This document shows, in pieces, positions 5,255 through 5,609 of a stretch of 5,609 nucleotides of DNA (its first letter is position 1; each line of letters opens with the position of its first letter). The stretch is from Gammaproteobacteria bacterium (lineage in GTDB: Bacteria; Pseudomonadota; Gammaproteobacteria; Thiohalospirales; Thiohalospiraceae), in contig DRMK01000321.1 in assembly GCA_011322575.1 (NCBI GenBank), positions 1 through 5,609 of the forward strand. Direction: 5' to 3'. The notes beneath the pieces are model-generated. The model saw only the letters and a program-made list of their open reading frames with translations. It ran no database searches and was not told the DNA's origin. A program made the position numbers and the translations under genes.

Positions 5255-5609
5255 AAAGTGGATCAGGGTGGTTAGCCAAGAGACGCGGATCGATGTCCAC
5301 AGGCTCGGCATCGCCGATCTCCAGCCGATGGATATCGGGGTGCAGCGGATTGATGAGGTAGTTCGCTTCGGCGGGTATCACGGTACTGGGAACCCGCAGC
5401 GCCAGGGAGGTCATGCTTTCCAGCCAGCCGGTGCCGAGGGCGCGGGTGGATGGCGGGGGCGGATCGGTGCGCCAGTCGTCTGGCAGTGGCTCGTCCAGCT
5501 CCAGGATGCACTTCGGAGGGATCGTCAGCGGTATGCAGACGAAGTGGTCGGCGAGCAGCTCGTACTCCTCGTAGTGGACCAGGATCTCCAGCATGGCGAG
5601 GGAGCGCGA
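5208..5609 (-). CDS. RES-domain protein, probable NAD+-degrading toxin (5' end beyond window)
   Basis: 133 codons of a RES-family protein; the start lies off the right edge. In visible numbering: SLAMLEILVH (3-12) with Glu8, the strand HFVCIPLTIP (22-31), LPDDWR (42-47), TRALGTGWLE (55-64), LRVPSTVIPAEANYLINPLHPD (71-92) with Ser75, and VDIDPRLL (104-111). The family is named for conserved Arg, Glu and Ser; the Glu and Ser are here and the Arg should lie upstream. Characterised members (for example MbcT of Mycobacterium tuberculosis) deplete NAD+ and are neutralised by an Xre-type antitoxin encoded just upstream, here outside the window. The last 22 residues, Pro- and Ser-rich, go beyond the usual DPRLL-like end and overlap the neighbouring gene, suggesting that an original stop was lost. 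The toxin role is inferred from the family. Confidence 0.88.
   Translation of the reverse strand, partial: SRSLAMLEILVHYEEYELLADHFVCIPLTIPPKCILELDEPLPDDWRTDPPPPSTRALGTGWLESMTSLALRVPSTVIPAEANYLINPLHPDIHRLEIGDAEPVDIDPRLLANHPDPLSTAQAPPPSPRSPGR

Overview
The window looks like chromosomal DNA of a motile, GC-rich Gammaproteobacterium. Several proteins resemble families I associate with sulfur-oxidising or other environmental gammaproteobacteria, but this placement is inference from protein style; no rRNA, tRNA or other taxonomic marker is present. I see no insertion sequence, CRISPR array or structural RNA.

Positions 1-1809, minus strand: a chemotaxis sensory operon. A near-consensus sigma-28 (FliA) promoter (1783-1809) leads into a 33-codon small ORF with a very strong ribosome binding site. 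Its stop overlaps the GTG start of an Aer-like PAS protein (174 aa), whose 3' end overlaps by 32 bp the start of a methyl-accepting chemotaxis protein that runs off the left edge. The two larger proteins together contain the parts of an Aer-type receptor in two polypeptides. The receptor reaches what looks like the start of a C-terminal zinc-binding CZB domain at the edge.

Positions 1974-3300, plus strand: a tight two-gene operon. A cytoplasmic DsbA/HCCA-isomerase-like protein with a CVWA site instead of CxxC is followed one base later by a compact cation diffusion facilitator with a Cys-rich N-terminus and no C-terminal domain. The pairing suggests a thiol/metal homeostasis function.

Positions 3320-4732, minus strand: an exported six-bladed kelch propeller fused to a small C-terminal beta domain resembling NrfJ-like proteins. 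It converges on the transporter gene with 19 bp between them.

Positions 4733-4915 form a divergent intergenic region with a candidate sigma-70 promoter and a GGTGG-A-CCACC palindrome. It precedes a 112-aa conserved-looking protein of unknown function with a Cys/Asp-rich motif (4916-5254, plus). This gene overlaps tail-to-tail with the 3' end of a RES-domain gene (5208 to the right edge, minus), probably the toxin of a RES-Xre toxin-antitoxin pair whose antitoxin would lie beyond the right edge.
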